Positions 21,283 to 30,503 are shown, numbered from the stretch's first letter. The stretch: DNA of 64,000 nucleotides from Corynebacterium poyangense (GCF_014522205.1 NZ_CP046884.1:1426001-1490000); one strand, 5' to 3'. The notes: a model not told the origin generated them from the letters alone. Program-made: numbers and translations.

Positions 21283-21648
21283 CTAGTGATCTGCTGGTAC
21301 ATGAGAAACCGCCTGGGTCCCATAAGAATTACTGTGGAGGTCATCGACACTATCCAAAAAAAGAAAACCTCCCAGGAGGCTCAATCCGAACACACCTCCG
21401 AGAATAAAATTCAGTACGTTGGTGCGTCGAACCTGGTAATTTCGACTCCCGTTTCCTGAATTCCCCTGCGTTCCCGCAATGCCATAATCACGTTTATATG
21501 TTCGATTCATCACTGATAGTGTTCGCACATTATCTCCATGCTCCGAATCCTTGGACATAGTAGGAGGATCCCAGACCTGGCCTTTAAAAGAGGGCCGAGA
21601 AGCGTGAAAATTGCGCCCTAAAATGCATGGTTTCTGAGCAATAGTCAT
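21283..21648 (-). CDS. divS: DivS-like SOS cell-division suppressor
   Basis: A 121-residue protein with a basic cytoplasmic N-terminus, one membrane segment (about 82-102) and a short external tail. The gene between nrdR and lexA, divergent from lexA, is divS in C. glutamicum, where it is LexA-controlled and blocks division after DNA damage. Position, size and topology fit; residue identity was not checked. AAAGG lies 9 bp before the ATG. Two SOS boxes in the shared 210-bp upstream region can act on both genes. Confidence 0.75.
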   Translation of the reverse strand: MTIAQKPCILGRNFHASRPSFKGQVWDPPTMSKDSEHGDNVRTLSVMNRTYKRDYGIAGTQGNSGNGSRNYQVRRTNVLNFILGGVFGLSLLGGFLFLDSVDDLHSNSYGTQAVSHVPADH

Positions 21649-21762
21649 TTCCGAATACCTTTCATTTCAATGTCATTGAACGTTCTGCGCTAGAGATACT
21701 AGACCTTCCAATGGACCATCCCGTTCTCTTCTTCGCTTCTATGTTCGATTTATAGCAATAAT

Positions 21763-21778
21763 TCGAACATTTGTCCAG
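21763..21778. promoter_or_regulatory. SOS box 1, lexA-divS intergenic
   Basis: TCGAACATTTGTCCAG matches the left half of the corynebacterial LexA operator TCGAAMANNTGTTCGA perfectly; the right half is degenerate. Confidence 0.7.
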
Positions 21779-21795
21779 AGTTGTCGGTGTTTTAG

Positions 21796-21811
21796 TCGAA
21801 CAGCTGTACCA
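21796..21811. promoter_or_regulatory. SOS box 2, lexA-divS intergenic
   Basis: TCGAACAGCTGTACCA is a second LexA operator match, 33 bp from box 1 (about three helical turns). The two boxes lie on the same face of the DNA. Confidence 0.7.
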
Positions 21812-21879
21812 AGATGAGCTAAAGTAAGGTACAGTGAAGTGAAGTACCGCATCGAAGATTGATGAAGAAGGGGAAGTAT

Positions 21880-22581
21880 ATGCCGCGGAAAAAGGGGGTT
21901 CGGACCTCAGTTAATAAGAAGTTAGATCAGTCAGATTTATCTGAGCGTCAACGGCGGATCTTGCAAGTTATTAATGACGCCGTCGTGCTTCGCGGATACC
22001 CCCCGAGCATTAGAGAAATTGGTGACGCTACTGGTTTACAGTCAACCTCATCCGTCGCCTATCAGCTCAAGGTTCTGGAAGAAAAAGGGTATCTACGGCG
22101 GGATCCAAATAAACCGCGAACCGTGAATCTTCGACTGCCGGATCAGTACACCTCCCCACAGCAGCGTGCGAAACAACCTGAACCCGACATCGACGCTGAA
22201 CGCACCCCTCCTAGCTACATTCCTATCGTGGGGGAGATTGCAGCGGGAGCCCCTATCCTCGCTGAGGAAAATATTGCCGACTACTTCCCACTTCCCGAAG
22301 AAATTGTTGGAGATGGTGAATTATTCATGCTCAAAGTCGTCGGGCTTTCCATGAAAGACGCCGGCATTCTTGACGGGGATTGGGTAGTTGTTCGTTCACA
22401 ACCAGTTGCAGAAGTCGGTGAATTCGTCGCCGCCATGATCGATGGAGAAGCAACAGTCAAAGAATTCCACCGCGATCGCTCAGGAGTGTGGTTACTTCCC
22501 CACAACGAAAGTTTTGATCCCATAAAAGCCAACGACGCCATCATCATGGGGAAAGTAGTCAGCATACTCAGAAAACTCTAA
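21880..22581 (+). CDS. lexA: SOS repressor LexA
   Basis: A 233-residue repressor and self-cleaving protease. The start is ATG 21880 because AAGGGGAA lies 4-5 bp upstream; TTG 21859 or ATG 21862 would add 6-7 residues. The DNA-binding domain is at about 20-85. The cleavage site is Ala122-Gly123 and the catalytic dyad is Ser157/Lys194. Residues before the Ser read VVGLSM where most LexA proteins have GDSM or GESM; the catalytic Ser itself is intact. RecA-stimulated cleavage lifts repression of lexA, divS and recA. Confidence 0.94.
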   Translation: MPRKKGVRTSVNKKLDQSDLSERQRRILQVINDAVVLRGYPPSIREIGDATGLQSTSSVAYQLKVLEEKGYLRRDPNKPRTVNLRLPDQYTSPQQRAKQPEPDIDAERTPPSYIPIVGEIAAGAPILAEENIADYFPLPEEIVGDGELFMLKVVGLSMKDAGILDGDWVVVRSQPVAEVGEFVAAMIDGEATVKEFHRDRSGVWLLPHNESFDPIKANDAIIMGKVVSILRKL

Positions 22582-22833
22582 TTCTGTTTCCACCACCTGC
22601 CCTCACCCCCATTTTTGGTTAGCTCTCTGACATATTTCTTCTCTCATCCGACCTCAACACGCACACTATAAGACCAGGTTATCGCCAGATTGTGCCCGAT
22701 TATCCGCAGTACTTTGGGTATAGTCGGGCATCTCTTATGCCCGATCCCACGCATAACAACATAAATAGTGGGAACATAGAAACGTGAATGCCCATTTTCG
22801 CTCACAATGGGGGCACAAAGTTTAAGGATGATG
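22582..22833. promoter_or_regulatory. lexA-sugR intergenic region with repeated TGCCCGAT
   Basis: TGCCCGAT occurs at 22693-22700 and 22738-22745, with an inverted copy GTCGGGCA at 22723-22730. The inverted pair can form a hairpin that ends lexA, or the set can be an operator for sugR. No T-run follows, so an operator is at least as likely. Confidence 0.45.
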
Positions 22834-23613
22834 ATGTACGCAGAGGAAAGACGGAGACAAATTGCCTCGCTGACCGCAGTGGAGGGAAGAGTCAACGTCA
22901 CAGAACTAGCAGGTCGCTTTGACGTGACCGCTGAAACCATCCGACGAGACCTCGCTGTTCTTGACCGAGAAGGGATTGTTCATCGAGTCCACGGCGGTGC
23001 GGTTGCTAGTCAGAATTTCCAAACCACTGAGCTTAGCCTTGACACTCGATTTCGTTCTGCACCCACGGCTAAATCAGCAATAGCTCGAGCAGCACTGAAG
23101 TATTTACCTGAACCTCATGGCGGAATGTTCCTGGATGCCGGAACCACGGTCACGGCTTTGGCTAATCTCATTGCCGAACAACCACATGCCCGCGACTGGT
23201 CAATCGTCACCAACTCTTTAGCGACTGCTCTTGACTTGGCTAATAAAGGGATGAGTGAAGTCCAACTCCTCGGTGGCAGCGTACGGGCTATCACTCAAGC
23301 AGTCATCGGTGATACAGCTTTGCGAACCCTAGCTCTCATGAGGGCTGATGTAGCGTTTATTGGCACCAATGCTTTGACTATTGATCATGGACTATCAACA
23401 GCGGACTCTCAAGAAGCTGCCATCAAATCTGCCATGGTCACAAATGCGCACAAAGTTGTAGTGCTATGTGATTCCACAAAGATGGGGAATGATTATTTGG
23501 TGAGTTTCGCTGGTATTGATGACATAGATGTCGTCATTACTGACACCGGAGCCGCAGACACCTTTGTTCGAGCTCTACGAGAGCGAGATATCGAAGTCGT
23601 GTTAGCAGAGTGA
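22834..23613 (+). CDS. sugR: DeoR-family sugar PTS repressor SugR
   Basis: A 259-residue DeoR regulator. The start is ATG 22834 (MYAEERRRQIA, with AAGG 6 bp upstream); the open frame begins earlier at 22807. The N-terminal DeoR helix-turn-helix has VNVTELAGRFDVTAETIRRD. The C-terminal sugar-phosphate sensor domain has FLDAGTT and IGTNALT motifs. In C. glutamicum SugR represses ptsG, ptsF, ptsS, ptsI and ptsH and is relieved by phosphorylated sugars. It sits between lexA and ptsI, as in that species. Confidence 0.93.
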   Translation: MYAEERRRQIASLTAVEGRVNVTELAGRFDVTAETIRRDLAVLDREGIVHRVHGGAVASQNFQTTELSLDTRFRSAPTAKSAIARAALKYLPEPHGGMFLDAGTTVTALANLIAEQPHARDWSIVTNSLATALDLANKGMSEVQLLGGSVRAITQAVIGDTALRTLALMRADVAFIGTNALTIDHGLSTADSQEAAIKSAMVTNAHKVVVLCDSTKMGNDYLVSFAGIDDIDVVITDTGAADTFVRALRERDIEVVLAE

Positions 23614-23636
23614 CCATACCCCGTCATTGAACACTT

Positions 23637-23668
23637 AAGGCCTAGGCTTCTCTGCGAGCCTAGGCCTT
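23637..23668. terminator. Bidirectional terminator, sugR / ptsI
   Basis: A perfect 12-bp stem (AAGGCCTAGGCT with its complement, 23637-23648 and 23657-23668) with an 8-nt loop lies between convergent sugR and ptsI. Confidence 0.8.
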
Positions 23669-23688
23669 AGGTTTAAGCAGATGCCAGG

Positions 23689-25380
23689 TTATCCCAGCAA
23701 AATAGCACGAACGGCTTCGCGAGCCTCTTGAGCGCCAGAAGAATCAAGCGCAGCTTCCGCAGCTTTTTGGCAGGTTTCAAGATCGACTTCAGCTAACTGA
23801 GCACCGACACCAGCAACAGCAGTTGAGGCGGCAGATAAGGAATCCACTCCCAAACCAGTAAGAACACAAGCCAAAAGTGGATCAGCTGCTGCCTCACCAC
23901 ACACCCCTACTGGGGTGCCGGTGCGTTTGCCTTCTAAACAGGTATGTTTAATGAGTCGAAGAACCGCAGGCTGCCAAGGATCCGTCAAATAAGCCAGCTG
24001 GGGAGACATACGGTCGGCGGCCATGGTGTATTGGGTGAGATCATTCGTCCCGATGGAAACAAAGTCCAGATAGGGCATGATCTTATCGGCCATAAGTGCC
24101 GCGGCTGGCACTTCAATCATGGCGCCGGCGGTCAAACCGCGCTCCTGGCACAGCCCAGCAAACCATTTTGCTTCCCTAGCGGTAGCCAACATTGGAGCCA
24201 TCACCCAGGTAGGGGCTTGTTCCCCGCGCCCAAGCTTCTGAGAAGCCAAGGCAATAGCGTCGAGCTGCCTGGTCAACAAGGCTTCGTTATCTCGAGCAAT
24301 ACGCAATCCTCGTACCCCAAGAGCGGGATTCTCCTCTTCTGACATATTTGCGTAGGCAATCGGCTTGTCAGACCCTGCGTCCAAGGATCGCACTACCACC
24401 TTCGATTCAGGATAAGCAGCTAAAACCTTTGAATATACCTCCGCTTGTTCTTCGACGCTTGGCTCTTCCGTCGCGTTTAGGAAGCACAATTCGGTACGGA
24501 ACAGGCCAATTCCTTCAGCCTGGGAACTCGCGGCAATTCGCGCCGCGTTGCCATCCTGAACGTTGGCAAGTAACTGGACTCTGTGCCCATCGCGAGTTGT
24601 AGCTGGCCCCACCCAGCGGGCGATAGCTTCAGCGCGGCTTCGTGACTCGGCAACCATCTGCCGGGCTTCTTCAGGGTCGGCATCAACAGTGACTGTACCC
24701 AGCGCCCCATCGACCAATACCACTTCACCGGCCGAAATATTACGCAGCGCGACGCCCGCCGCCACGATACACGGCAGATTAAGCTGACGAGCAATAATGG
24801 CCGTGTGGCTGGTCGGCCCGCCAAGCTCGGTGACTAACCCGATGATATGGGTTGTATCAAGGGCCGCAGTATCTGCTGGAGAAAGATCATCAGCGAACAG
24901 CACCGCTTCCTTGGAAACCTGCGGCAAGCCAGGTTCTGGTTCGCCGCGTAACTCAGCAACGACCCGGTCGCGAATATCCTTGAGGTCCATCGTCCGCTCT
25001 GCCATTACCCCACCGGCAGCCTCAAACATGTTGACGAACTTATCCGTCGCCGTCACCACGGAATATTCCGCCGAATGCCCACCCCGGACATTCTTCCGCA
25101 CTGCCTTTTGCCAGCCCCGGTCCCGAACCATCCCGGCTGTTGCCTTAAGAACTTCAGCAGCAGGACCTTCAGCTTGTTCTGAACGGTTTTCTAGCCGCTG
25201 AGCTACAGTCTCAGCGGCTGATTGAAACCTTTCATATTCAGCCTCACGATGTTCTTCAGGGACTGCCTCACCCCCTTTAGGAAGCTCAGGTCGTGGTCTA
25301 ATCCATACCACCGGAGCATAAGCGATTCCAGGAACTACACCCGTGCCGGAAACAGGCACAGAAGGAGAGGACGCAGACAT
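23689..25380 (-). CDS. ptsI: PTS enzyme I
   Basis: A 563-residue phosphoenolpyruvate-protein phosphotransferase that starts the sugar PTS phosphate chain. The phospho-acceptor is His192 in GGPTSHTAIIARQL. The PEP-binding TIM barrel holds FRTEL and the GTNDLTQYTMAADR signature, and the active-site Cys is in GVCGEAA (about residue 500). An AGGTGG ribosome site precedes the ATG. It is divergent from fruK and convergent with sugR, so one control region can set EI with fructose uptake. HPr is encoded at 28.8 kb. Confidence 0.95.
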   Translation of the reverse strand: MSASSPSVPVSGTGVVPGIAYAPVVWIRPRPELPKGGEAVPEEHREAEYERFQSAAETVAQRLENRSEQAEGPAAEVLKATAGMVRDRGWQKAVRKNVRGGHSAEYSVVTATDKFVNMFEAAGGVMAERTMDLKDIRDRVVAELRGEPEPGLPQVSKEAVLFADDLSPADTAALDTTHIIGLVTELGGPTSHTAIIARQLNLPCIVAAGVALRNISAGEVVLVDGALGTVTVDADPEEARQMVAESRSRAEAIARWVGPATTRDGHRVQLLANVQDGNAARIAASSQAEGIGLFRTELCFLNATEEPSVEEQAEVYSKVLAAYPESKVVVRSLDAGSDKPIAYANMSEEENPALGVRGLRIARDNEALLTRQLDAIALASQKLGRGEQAPTWVMAPMLATAREAKWFAGLCQERGLTAGAMIEVPAAALMADKIMPYLDFVSIGTNDLTQYTMAADRMSPQLAYLTDPWQPAVLRLIKHTCLEGKRTGTPVGVCGEAAADPLLACVLTGLGVDSLSAASTAVAGVGAQLAEVDLETCQKAAEAALDSSGAQEAREAVRAILLG

Positions 25381-25469
25381 AACGCCACCTATCTACATAA
25401 GGGGATCATTCTTAATTACAAGCACACCATAAATTCAGGAATACCGCAAAGACTCAAAAAGCAAAGCCT

Positions 25470-25498
25470 TGACTTTCGGACACATTCGGACATACAAT
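25470..25498 (+). promoter_or_regulatory. fruK promoter with embedded direct-repeat operator
   Basis: TTGACT (25470-25475) and TACAAT (25493-25498) are separated by exactly 17 bp. TTCGGACA occurs twice inside the promoter with a 10-bp period (25475-25482 and 25485-25492). GGACACATTC at 25478-25487 also pairs 9 of 10 with GAACGTGTCC at 25515-25524. This layout fits a repressor site, possibly for SugR or another fructose regulator. Confidence 0.7.
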
Positions 25499-25600
25499 AC
25501 ACACAAACAAAAATGAACGTGTCCAAGACCTCATCTGGTTCCGGAAGTGTTGTGTGCTATACGGAACCACGAATTGTTCACATCCCAAAAGGTAAGTGCT

Positions 25601-26575
25601 GTGATTGTTACCCTGACGCTTAATCCGAGCATCGATGCTACCCTCGCTCTCGCCGAACCGCTGGAACGAGGCAGCGTCCATCGCCTTGACTCAGCGACTC
25701 GGGTTGCTGGAGGGAAAGGCATCAACGTCTCAAATGCCATCCATCGTGCCCAATCTCAGACGTTAGCTATCTTCCCCAGCAGCATAGATGATTTATTTAT
25801 CTCCCTACTCAAAGAAACCCAGATCCCTTATCGCTCTTTCCCTATTAACGAAGCAATTCGAACAAACACCACGGTAACTGAACCTGATGGTAAGACAACT
25901 AAACTTAACGGTCCTGGCCCTAGATTGACGCCGGAAGAAATCGATGGATTGGTTGAATTAACCCTCGCTGAAGCACAACAGGCGCAGTGGATAATTCTTG
26001 CTGGATCTTTACCTCCCGGCTGCCCCGAAGACCTATATTCCCACGTGATCAGGAAACTGAGAAGTCAGCAACCAGACTTGAAGATAGCTGTTGACACATC
26101 AGATGCTGCGATGGTGGCGTTGGGACAGAATCTTAGCGACGCTTGTCCGGACCTCATTAAACCCAATGGCCTCGAACTTGCTCAGCTCAGTGGAAATCAC
26201 GGGGAATCCTTTGAAGAAGCGGCTGCACGTCGAGAATTTTCAGGAATTCTTGCTGCCGCTCAAGAACTACAACAACGCGGCATCCCGGAAATCCTCGTAA
26301 CCTTAGGTGCATCCGGAGCCGTGCTGGTCACCCAGGACGGTGCCTGGCATGCTTCTCCACCCCCCATCACTGTGGTATCCACTGTCGGGGCTGGGGATTG
26401 TTCCCTAGCCGGATACGTTTTGTCCCGTAGCCGTGGAGCTGATTATCCACAATGTCTAAAGAATGCGGTGGCCTATGGATCCGCAGCTACAGCCTTACCA
26501 GGAACCACTATTCCTAGTCCTGAGCTGATTCACCCAGAGGCTGTTCAACTAACCCACTTGAAAACTCATCCCTAA
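25601..26575 (+). CDS. fruK: 1-phosphofructokinase
   Basis: A 324-residue PfkB-type kinase converting fructose 1-phosphate to fructose 1,6-bisphosphate. The start is GTG 25601 (VIVTLTLNPSIDAT) with AAAAGGT about 7 bp upstream; the frame is open from 25547. The N-terminal RVAGGKGINVS substrate motif and the C-terminal VGAGDCSLAGYV anion hole with catalytic Asp are both present. fruA starts 39 bp downstream. In C. glutamicum a DeoR gene, fruR, precedes fruK; no such gene is here. Confidence 0.93.
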   Translation: MIVTLTLNPSIDATLALAEPLERGSVHRLDSATRVAGGKGINVSNAIHRAQSQTLAIFPSSIDDLFISLLKETQIPYRSFPINEAIRTNTTVTEPDGKTTKLNGPGPRLTPEEIDGLVELTLAEAQQAQWIILAGSLPPGCPEDLYSHVIRKLRSQQPDLKIAVDTSDAAMVALGQNLSDACPDLIKPNGLELAQLSGNHGESFEEAAARREFSGILAAAQELQQRGIPEILVTLGASGAVLVTQDGAWHASPPPITVVSTVGAGDCSLAGYVLSRSRGADYPQCLKNAVAYGSAATALPGTTIPSPELIHPEAVQLTHLKTHP

Positions 26576-26614
26576 ATTCCCCATATCCCTATCAACTCAA
26601 GGAAGTTGCATCCA

Positions 26615-28681
26615 ATGAATGCCGACCTCATCACCCCGGAGCTGGTGGTTCTGGATCAATCACTGGGAGATACCCCCGCCGATGTCATCACCGCCTTAGC
26701 CGCTCTAGTGACCCGAGCTGGCCGCAGCACCAGCACCGAACAGTTAGCCCAAGACGCTCAAGCACGGGAAAACAAATCACCCACCGGAGTCCCCGGCGGT
26801 GTGGCCATCCCCCACTGTCGATCTCGTGCAGTAACCCAAGCGACACTAGCGTGCGCCCGACTCTCCCACAAAGTTGATTTTTCAGGGCCGGACGGACCAG
26901 CAAACCTAGTTTTTCTTATCGCTGCACCGGAAGGAGCGGGAAAAGACCACTTACGTATTCTTTCCTCCCTAGCCCGAGCCCTCGTGCGAAAAGATTTCCT
27001 CGCTACTCTCAACCAAGCCCCGACCTCTGAAGAGTTTGTGCAGTCAATAAAGGAGGTGCTGAACCGCCCCAAGAAAACTGCCGACGCTACGAAAGCAAGC
27101 AGCGCGCAGGCGTCGGAGCTAAACACCAAGAATGAAGCCATTACCCGAATTGTGGCAGTTACCGCCTGCCCCACCGGAATTGCGCACACCTATATGGCGG
27201 CGGATTCATTAACCCAAACCGCCCAAGGCCGAAACGACGTAGAACTCCACGTAGAAACTCAGGGTTCTTCTGCCGTCACCCCCCTTGAGCCAGCAGTAAT
27301 CAGCGCCGCAGACGCCGTTATTTTTGCCACCGACGTGGGGGTGAAAGACCGAGCACGCTTTGCCGGAAAACCCGTGATTAGCTCGGGGGTGAAACGAGCT
27401 ATTAACGAGCCAGACCGGATGATCGACGAAGCGATTCACGCAGCTCGTACTCCTGGTGCACCTATAGTGCAAGCACAAGGAGACGGACACCAAAGCGAAA
27501 CTAGCGACACCGAATCCGCAGTGGCGGAAAAACAAAGTTGGGGTCGACGCATACAGCAAGCTGTCATGACCGGCGTGAGCTACATGATTCCTTTCGTAGC
27601 TGCTGGCGGTCTACTTCTAGCACTGGGGTTCCTCGTCGGCGGATCAGATATGGCCAATGCTTGGAAAGCGCTCGCCACCGGCTTCTCCCCCACCAATTTA
27701 CCCAGTCACACCATAGTTTCCGACGGAGAAACCTTCACCTTTGAGCGCTCCGGTTGGTTGCTTTACCTCGGTGCTTTGCTTTTTGCCAGCGGCCAAATGG
27801 CTATGCAATTCATCGTTCCAGCTCTCTCTGGATATATCGCCTACGCCTTAGCTGGCCGTCCTGGAATTGCGCCTGGTTTTGTCGGCGGAGCTCTTTCCGT
27901 TCTCCTTGGTGCCGGTTTTATTGGTGGCCTCGTCACCGGAATAATCGCCGGCTTAATAGCCATGTGGATCGGGTCATGGAAAGTACCTCGGGTGATTAGC
28001 TCCCTCATGCCAGTTGTCATCATCCCCCTTCTGTCTTCTCTATCAGTAGGGCTGCTAATGTTCTTGCTCCTAGGCCGACCACTCAGTATGGCCATGGACG
28101 GAATGCAAAATTGGCTCACCAGTATGTCTGGATCTTCAGCAGCCATCTTGGGAATTATCCTTGGCATGATGATGTGCTTTGACCTCGGTGGGCCCGTCAA
28201 CAAAGCCGCTTACCTCTTTGCTACCGCGGGACTATCTACCGGCGATGAAGCAAGTCTCAAAATTATGGCAGCGGTCATGACCGCGGGTATGGTTCCGCCC
28301 ATCGCCCTGAGCATTGCCACCTTCGTGCGGAAATCTCTCTTTACTCCAGCCGAACAAGAAAACGGTAAATCTGCATGGCTGCTAGGACTGAGCTTTGTCT
28401 CTGAAGGCGCCATTCCTTTTGCAGCCGCGGACCCCCTCCGGGTCATACCCGCCATGATGACGGGCGGAGCTGTCACCGGCGCCCTCAGCATGATGCTTGG
28501 GGTAGGAACTCAATCTCCCCACGGCGGAATCTTCGTCATTCTAGTGATTCAACCACAATGGGCATTTTTAGTGGCCTTAGCTGCCGGAATTCTAGTATCC
28601 ACGCTCACGGTCATAGCACTCAAGCAATTCTGGCCTAGCAAGGCTAACCGCCTTGGAGCCAGCAACCATGAAACTGCATGA
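26615..28681 (+). CDS. fruA: PTS fructose-specific EIIABC
   Basis: A 688-residue permease that imports and phosphorylates fructose to fructose 1-phosphate. IIA holds phospho-His67 in GVAIPHCRS. IIB (about 165-265) has the phospho-Cys in VAVTACPTGIAHTYMAAD. IIC (about 300-675) is a multi-spanning membrane domain with GGPVNKAAY. The start is ATG 26615, where AAGGAAG lies about 9 bp upstream. An Ala/Lys/Thr-rich linker joins IIA to IIB. It lies in one operon with fruK. Confidence 0.95.
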   Translation: MNADLITPELVVLDQSLGDTPADVITALAALVTRAGRSTSTEQLAQDAQARENKSPTGVPGGVAIPHCRSRAVTQATLACARLSHKVDFSGPDGPANLVFLIAAPEGAGKDHLRILSSLARALVRKDFLATLNQAPTSEEFVQSIKEVLNRPKKTADATKASSAQASELNTKNEAITRIVAVTACPTGIAHTYMAADSLTQTAQGRNDVELHVETQGSSAVTPLEPAVISAADAVIFATDVGVKDRARFAGKPVISSGVKRAINEPDRMIDEAIHAARTPGAPIVQAQGDGHQSETSDTESAVAEKQSWGRRIQQAVMTGVSYMIPFVAAGGLLLALGFLVGGSDMANAWKALATGFSPTNLPSHTIVSDGETFTFERSGWLLYLGALLFASGQMAMQFIVPALSGYIAYALAGRPGIAPGFVGGALSVLLGAGFIGGLVTGIIAGLIAMWIGSWKVPRVISSLMPVVIIPLLSSLSVGLLMFLLLGRPLSMAMDGMQNWLTSMSGSSAAILGIILGMMMCFDLGGPVNKAAYLFATAGLSTGDEASLKIMAAVMTAGMVPPIALSIATFVRKSLFTPAEQENGKSAWLLGLSFVSEGAIPFAAADPLRVIPAMMTGGAVTGALSMMLGVGTQSPHGGIFVILVIQPQWAFLVALAAGILVSTLTVIALKQFWPSKANRLGASNHETA

Positions 28682-28824
28682 GATTTTCTATCCCATTGCA
28701 GATATAAAAATGCTGTACTTCCTGGCAGGTTGAGGAAATAACACCTAAAATATATAAAGAACCGAACTTGGTACGAAGGGTGACCATACCAGCCAAGTTC
28801 ACACTCAAGAGGAAAGGAAAACCC
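28682..28824 (+). promoter_or_regulatory. fruA-ptsH intergenic, likely ptsH promoter
   Basis: 143 bp, AT-rich around 28738-28762 (TAAAATATATAAAG), which may hold a -10 element. A GAGGAAAGG ribosome site at 28809-28817 serves ptsH. ptsH can therefore be transcribed apart from fruA. Confidence 0.45.
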
Positions 28825-29094
28825 ATGGCCTCCAAGACCGTTACTGTCGGATCTTCCGTTGGGCTCCATGCCCGTCCAGCATCCATCATCGCTGATGCCG
28901 CTGGAGAGTACGATGACGATATCTTCCTCACCCTAGTGGGGTCAGAAGATGATGAAGAAACCGACGCCGCCTCCTCTTTGATGATCATGGCTCTTGGCGC
29001 GGAACAAGGGGATCAAGTTACTGTCACCTCAGATAATGAAGAGGCAGTGGAAAAGATTGCCGCGCTCATTGAAAAGGATCTCGATAACGCTTAA
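28825..29094 (+). CDS. ptsH: PTS phosphocarrier protein HPr
   Basis: An 89-residue HPr that relays phosphate from EI to all EII proteins. Phospho-His15 is in VGLHARPAS. The region around residue 46 reads DAASSLMIMALGA rather than the aKSimgv of Firmicutes, so the HPr-kinase Ser46 system is not expected. ATG 28825 follows a strong ribosome site; the frame is open further upstream, but that part is not HPr-like. A strong terminator follows. Confidence 0.95.
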   Translation: MASKTVTVGSSVGLHARPASIIADAAGEYDDDIFLTLVGSEDDEETDAASSLMIMALGAEQGDQVTVTSDNEEAVEKIAALIEKDLDNA

Positions 29095-29107
29095 GAGGCT
29101 TGAGACC

Positions 29108-29155
29108 ACACCAGAACCGGGGTTAGTTTACAACGACCAACCCCGGTTCTGGTGT
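29108..29155 (+). terminator. Terminator after ptsH
   Basis: A perfect 17-bp inverted repeat (29108-29124 and 29139-29155) with a 14-nt loop lies 13 bp after the ptsH stop. It can also serve the convergent uracil permease gene. Confidence 0.9.
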
Positions 29156-29186
29156 ATCTTCGGCTGGAGGAATTATTGAGGAAGTG

Positions 29187-30491
29187 TTAATAGCGCGCGG
29201 ATTGTCCTTCTCCCACGTGACTATAGAGCCATTTAAGGACCGGGTAGGCCACAATAATTCCACCTGATCCCCAGGCAATGCCTTCTAAGTTAAGAGGTCC
29301 GACGGCCAAGGTGAGGTTGCCGATACCTGCGATTAACGCTATAGCTGCGGTGGTTAAATTAACTGGATTATTGAAATTGACCTTATTGTCCTGCCAAATT
29401 CGGATACCGAGCATTCCGATTAAACCGTAGAGAACAATAGTGGCACCGCCTAAAACCCCGGTGGGGATGGTAAAAATAAGCGCCCCGAATTTAGGAATAA
29501 AAGCCAAAGCTATGGCGGTGAAACCGGCCACCCAATAAGCCGCCGTTGAATACACCCGGGTGGCTGCCATAACACCAATATTTTCGGCATAGGTGGTAGT
29601 TCCGGAACCACCGAATCCACCGGCTAAGGTTGTGGCTAAACCATCACCAAAAAGCGCCGTGCCAGCGAGGTCATCGAGATCGCGGCGAGTCATTTCACTA
29701 ACGGCTTTTACGTGGCCGACATTTTCTGCAATTAAGACAATGACCACAGGTAACGCCACTAAGATGGCAGACGCGGAGAATTGCGGAGCGTGGAACGTAG
29801 GAAACCCGATCCATGGAGCATGTGCAATAGCTTGGCGCGAGCCCTCAGCAAGATTGCCAGTGACGGCGGCGAAAATCCAACCCACCACGACGCCAATAAG
29901 AATTCCTAGGCGTGAAATCATGCCGCGGCCAGCAACAGTCGCCACAATGATCACCACCATTGTTACCGTGGCTACCAGTGGTTGAGCCTGAAAATTTCCG
30001 GTTGCTGCTGGCGCTAGATTCAGCCCGATGAGTGCCACGATGGCACCTGTGACCGCTGGCGGCATGACCGCGTCGATAACTCGTCGGCCTGCGATTTTCA
30101 CCAGAATACCGACGCCCATTAACACGAGACCGACAAAAAGCACCGCTCCAGTCTGAGCGCTAGGACCTTCTGCCTGGCTAGCTGTAAGCGGAGCTATGAA
30201 CGCAAACGATGATCCCAAATATGAGGGAAGTCGATTCCGGGTGAGGAGAAGAAAAATGAGCGTCCCCAGGCCGGAAAACAGCAAGGTGGTATTGACGGGG
30301 AATCCAGTGAGGGTAGGCACCAGGAGAGTTGCCCCAAACATGGCAATGACATGTTGCATACCAATGCCAATAGTGCGGGACCAGTTCAATCGTTCCTCTG
30401 GGGCTACGACCCCACCTGGTTCAATATGTTGTCCGTCGCCGTGAAGCGACCAGCCAAATAGTCGACCCGGAGATTCAGGTTGCTTAATCAC
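29187..30491 (-). CDS. uraA: Uracil permease, NCS2 family
   Basis: A 434-residue transporter with 12-14 membrane segments. NCS2 signatures are the QHVIAMFGATLLVPTL opening helix and the AENVGHVKAVSEM segment, whose Glu-Asn-x-Gly-H motif is typical of uracil/UraA members; SGTTTYAENIGV is the second conserved loop. I place the start at GTG 30491 because TATAAT (30498-30503 on the minus strand) ends 6 bp upstream, giving a leaderless message; a start at 30536 has no ribosome site. Uracil versus other nucleobase specificity rests on family likeness. Confidence 0.88.
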   Translation of the reverse strand: MIKQPESPGRLFGWSLHGDGQHIEPGGVVAPEERLNWSRTIGIGMQHVIAMFGATLLVPTLTGFPVNTTLLFSGLGTLIFLLLTRNRLPSYLGSSFAFIAPLTASQAEGPSAQTGAVLFVGLVLMGVGILVKIAGRRVIDAVMPPAVTGAIVALIGLNLAPAATGNFQAQPLVATVTMVVIIVATVAGRGMISRLGILIGVVVGWIFAAVTGNLAEGSRQAIAHAPWIGFPTFHAPQFSASAILVALPVVIVLIAENVGHVKAVSEMTRRDLDDLAGTALFGDGLATTLAGGFGGSGTTTYAENIGVMAATRVYSTAAYWVAGFTAIALAFIPKFGALIFTIPTGVLGGATIVLYGLIGMLGIRIWQDNKVNFNNPVNLTTAAIALIAGIGNLTLAVGPLNLEGIAWGSGGIIVAYPVLKWLYSHVGEGQSARY

Positions 30492-30503
30492 GACCTGATT
30501 ATA
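30492..30503 (-). promoter_or_regulatory. -10 element for leaderless uraA
   Basis: A perfect TATAAT at 30498-30503 (minus strand) with six bases to the GTG start. The -35 region is weak, which is common in corynebacteria. Confidence 0.65.

Noticed and set aside
27754..28203. Long overlapping frames on both strands within fruA
   Set aside because: They shadow the IIC domain, whose protein family match is decisive.
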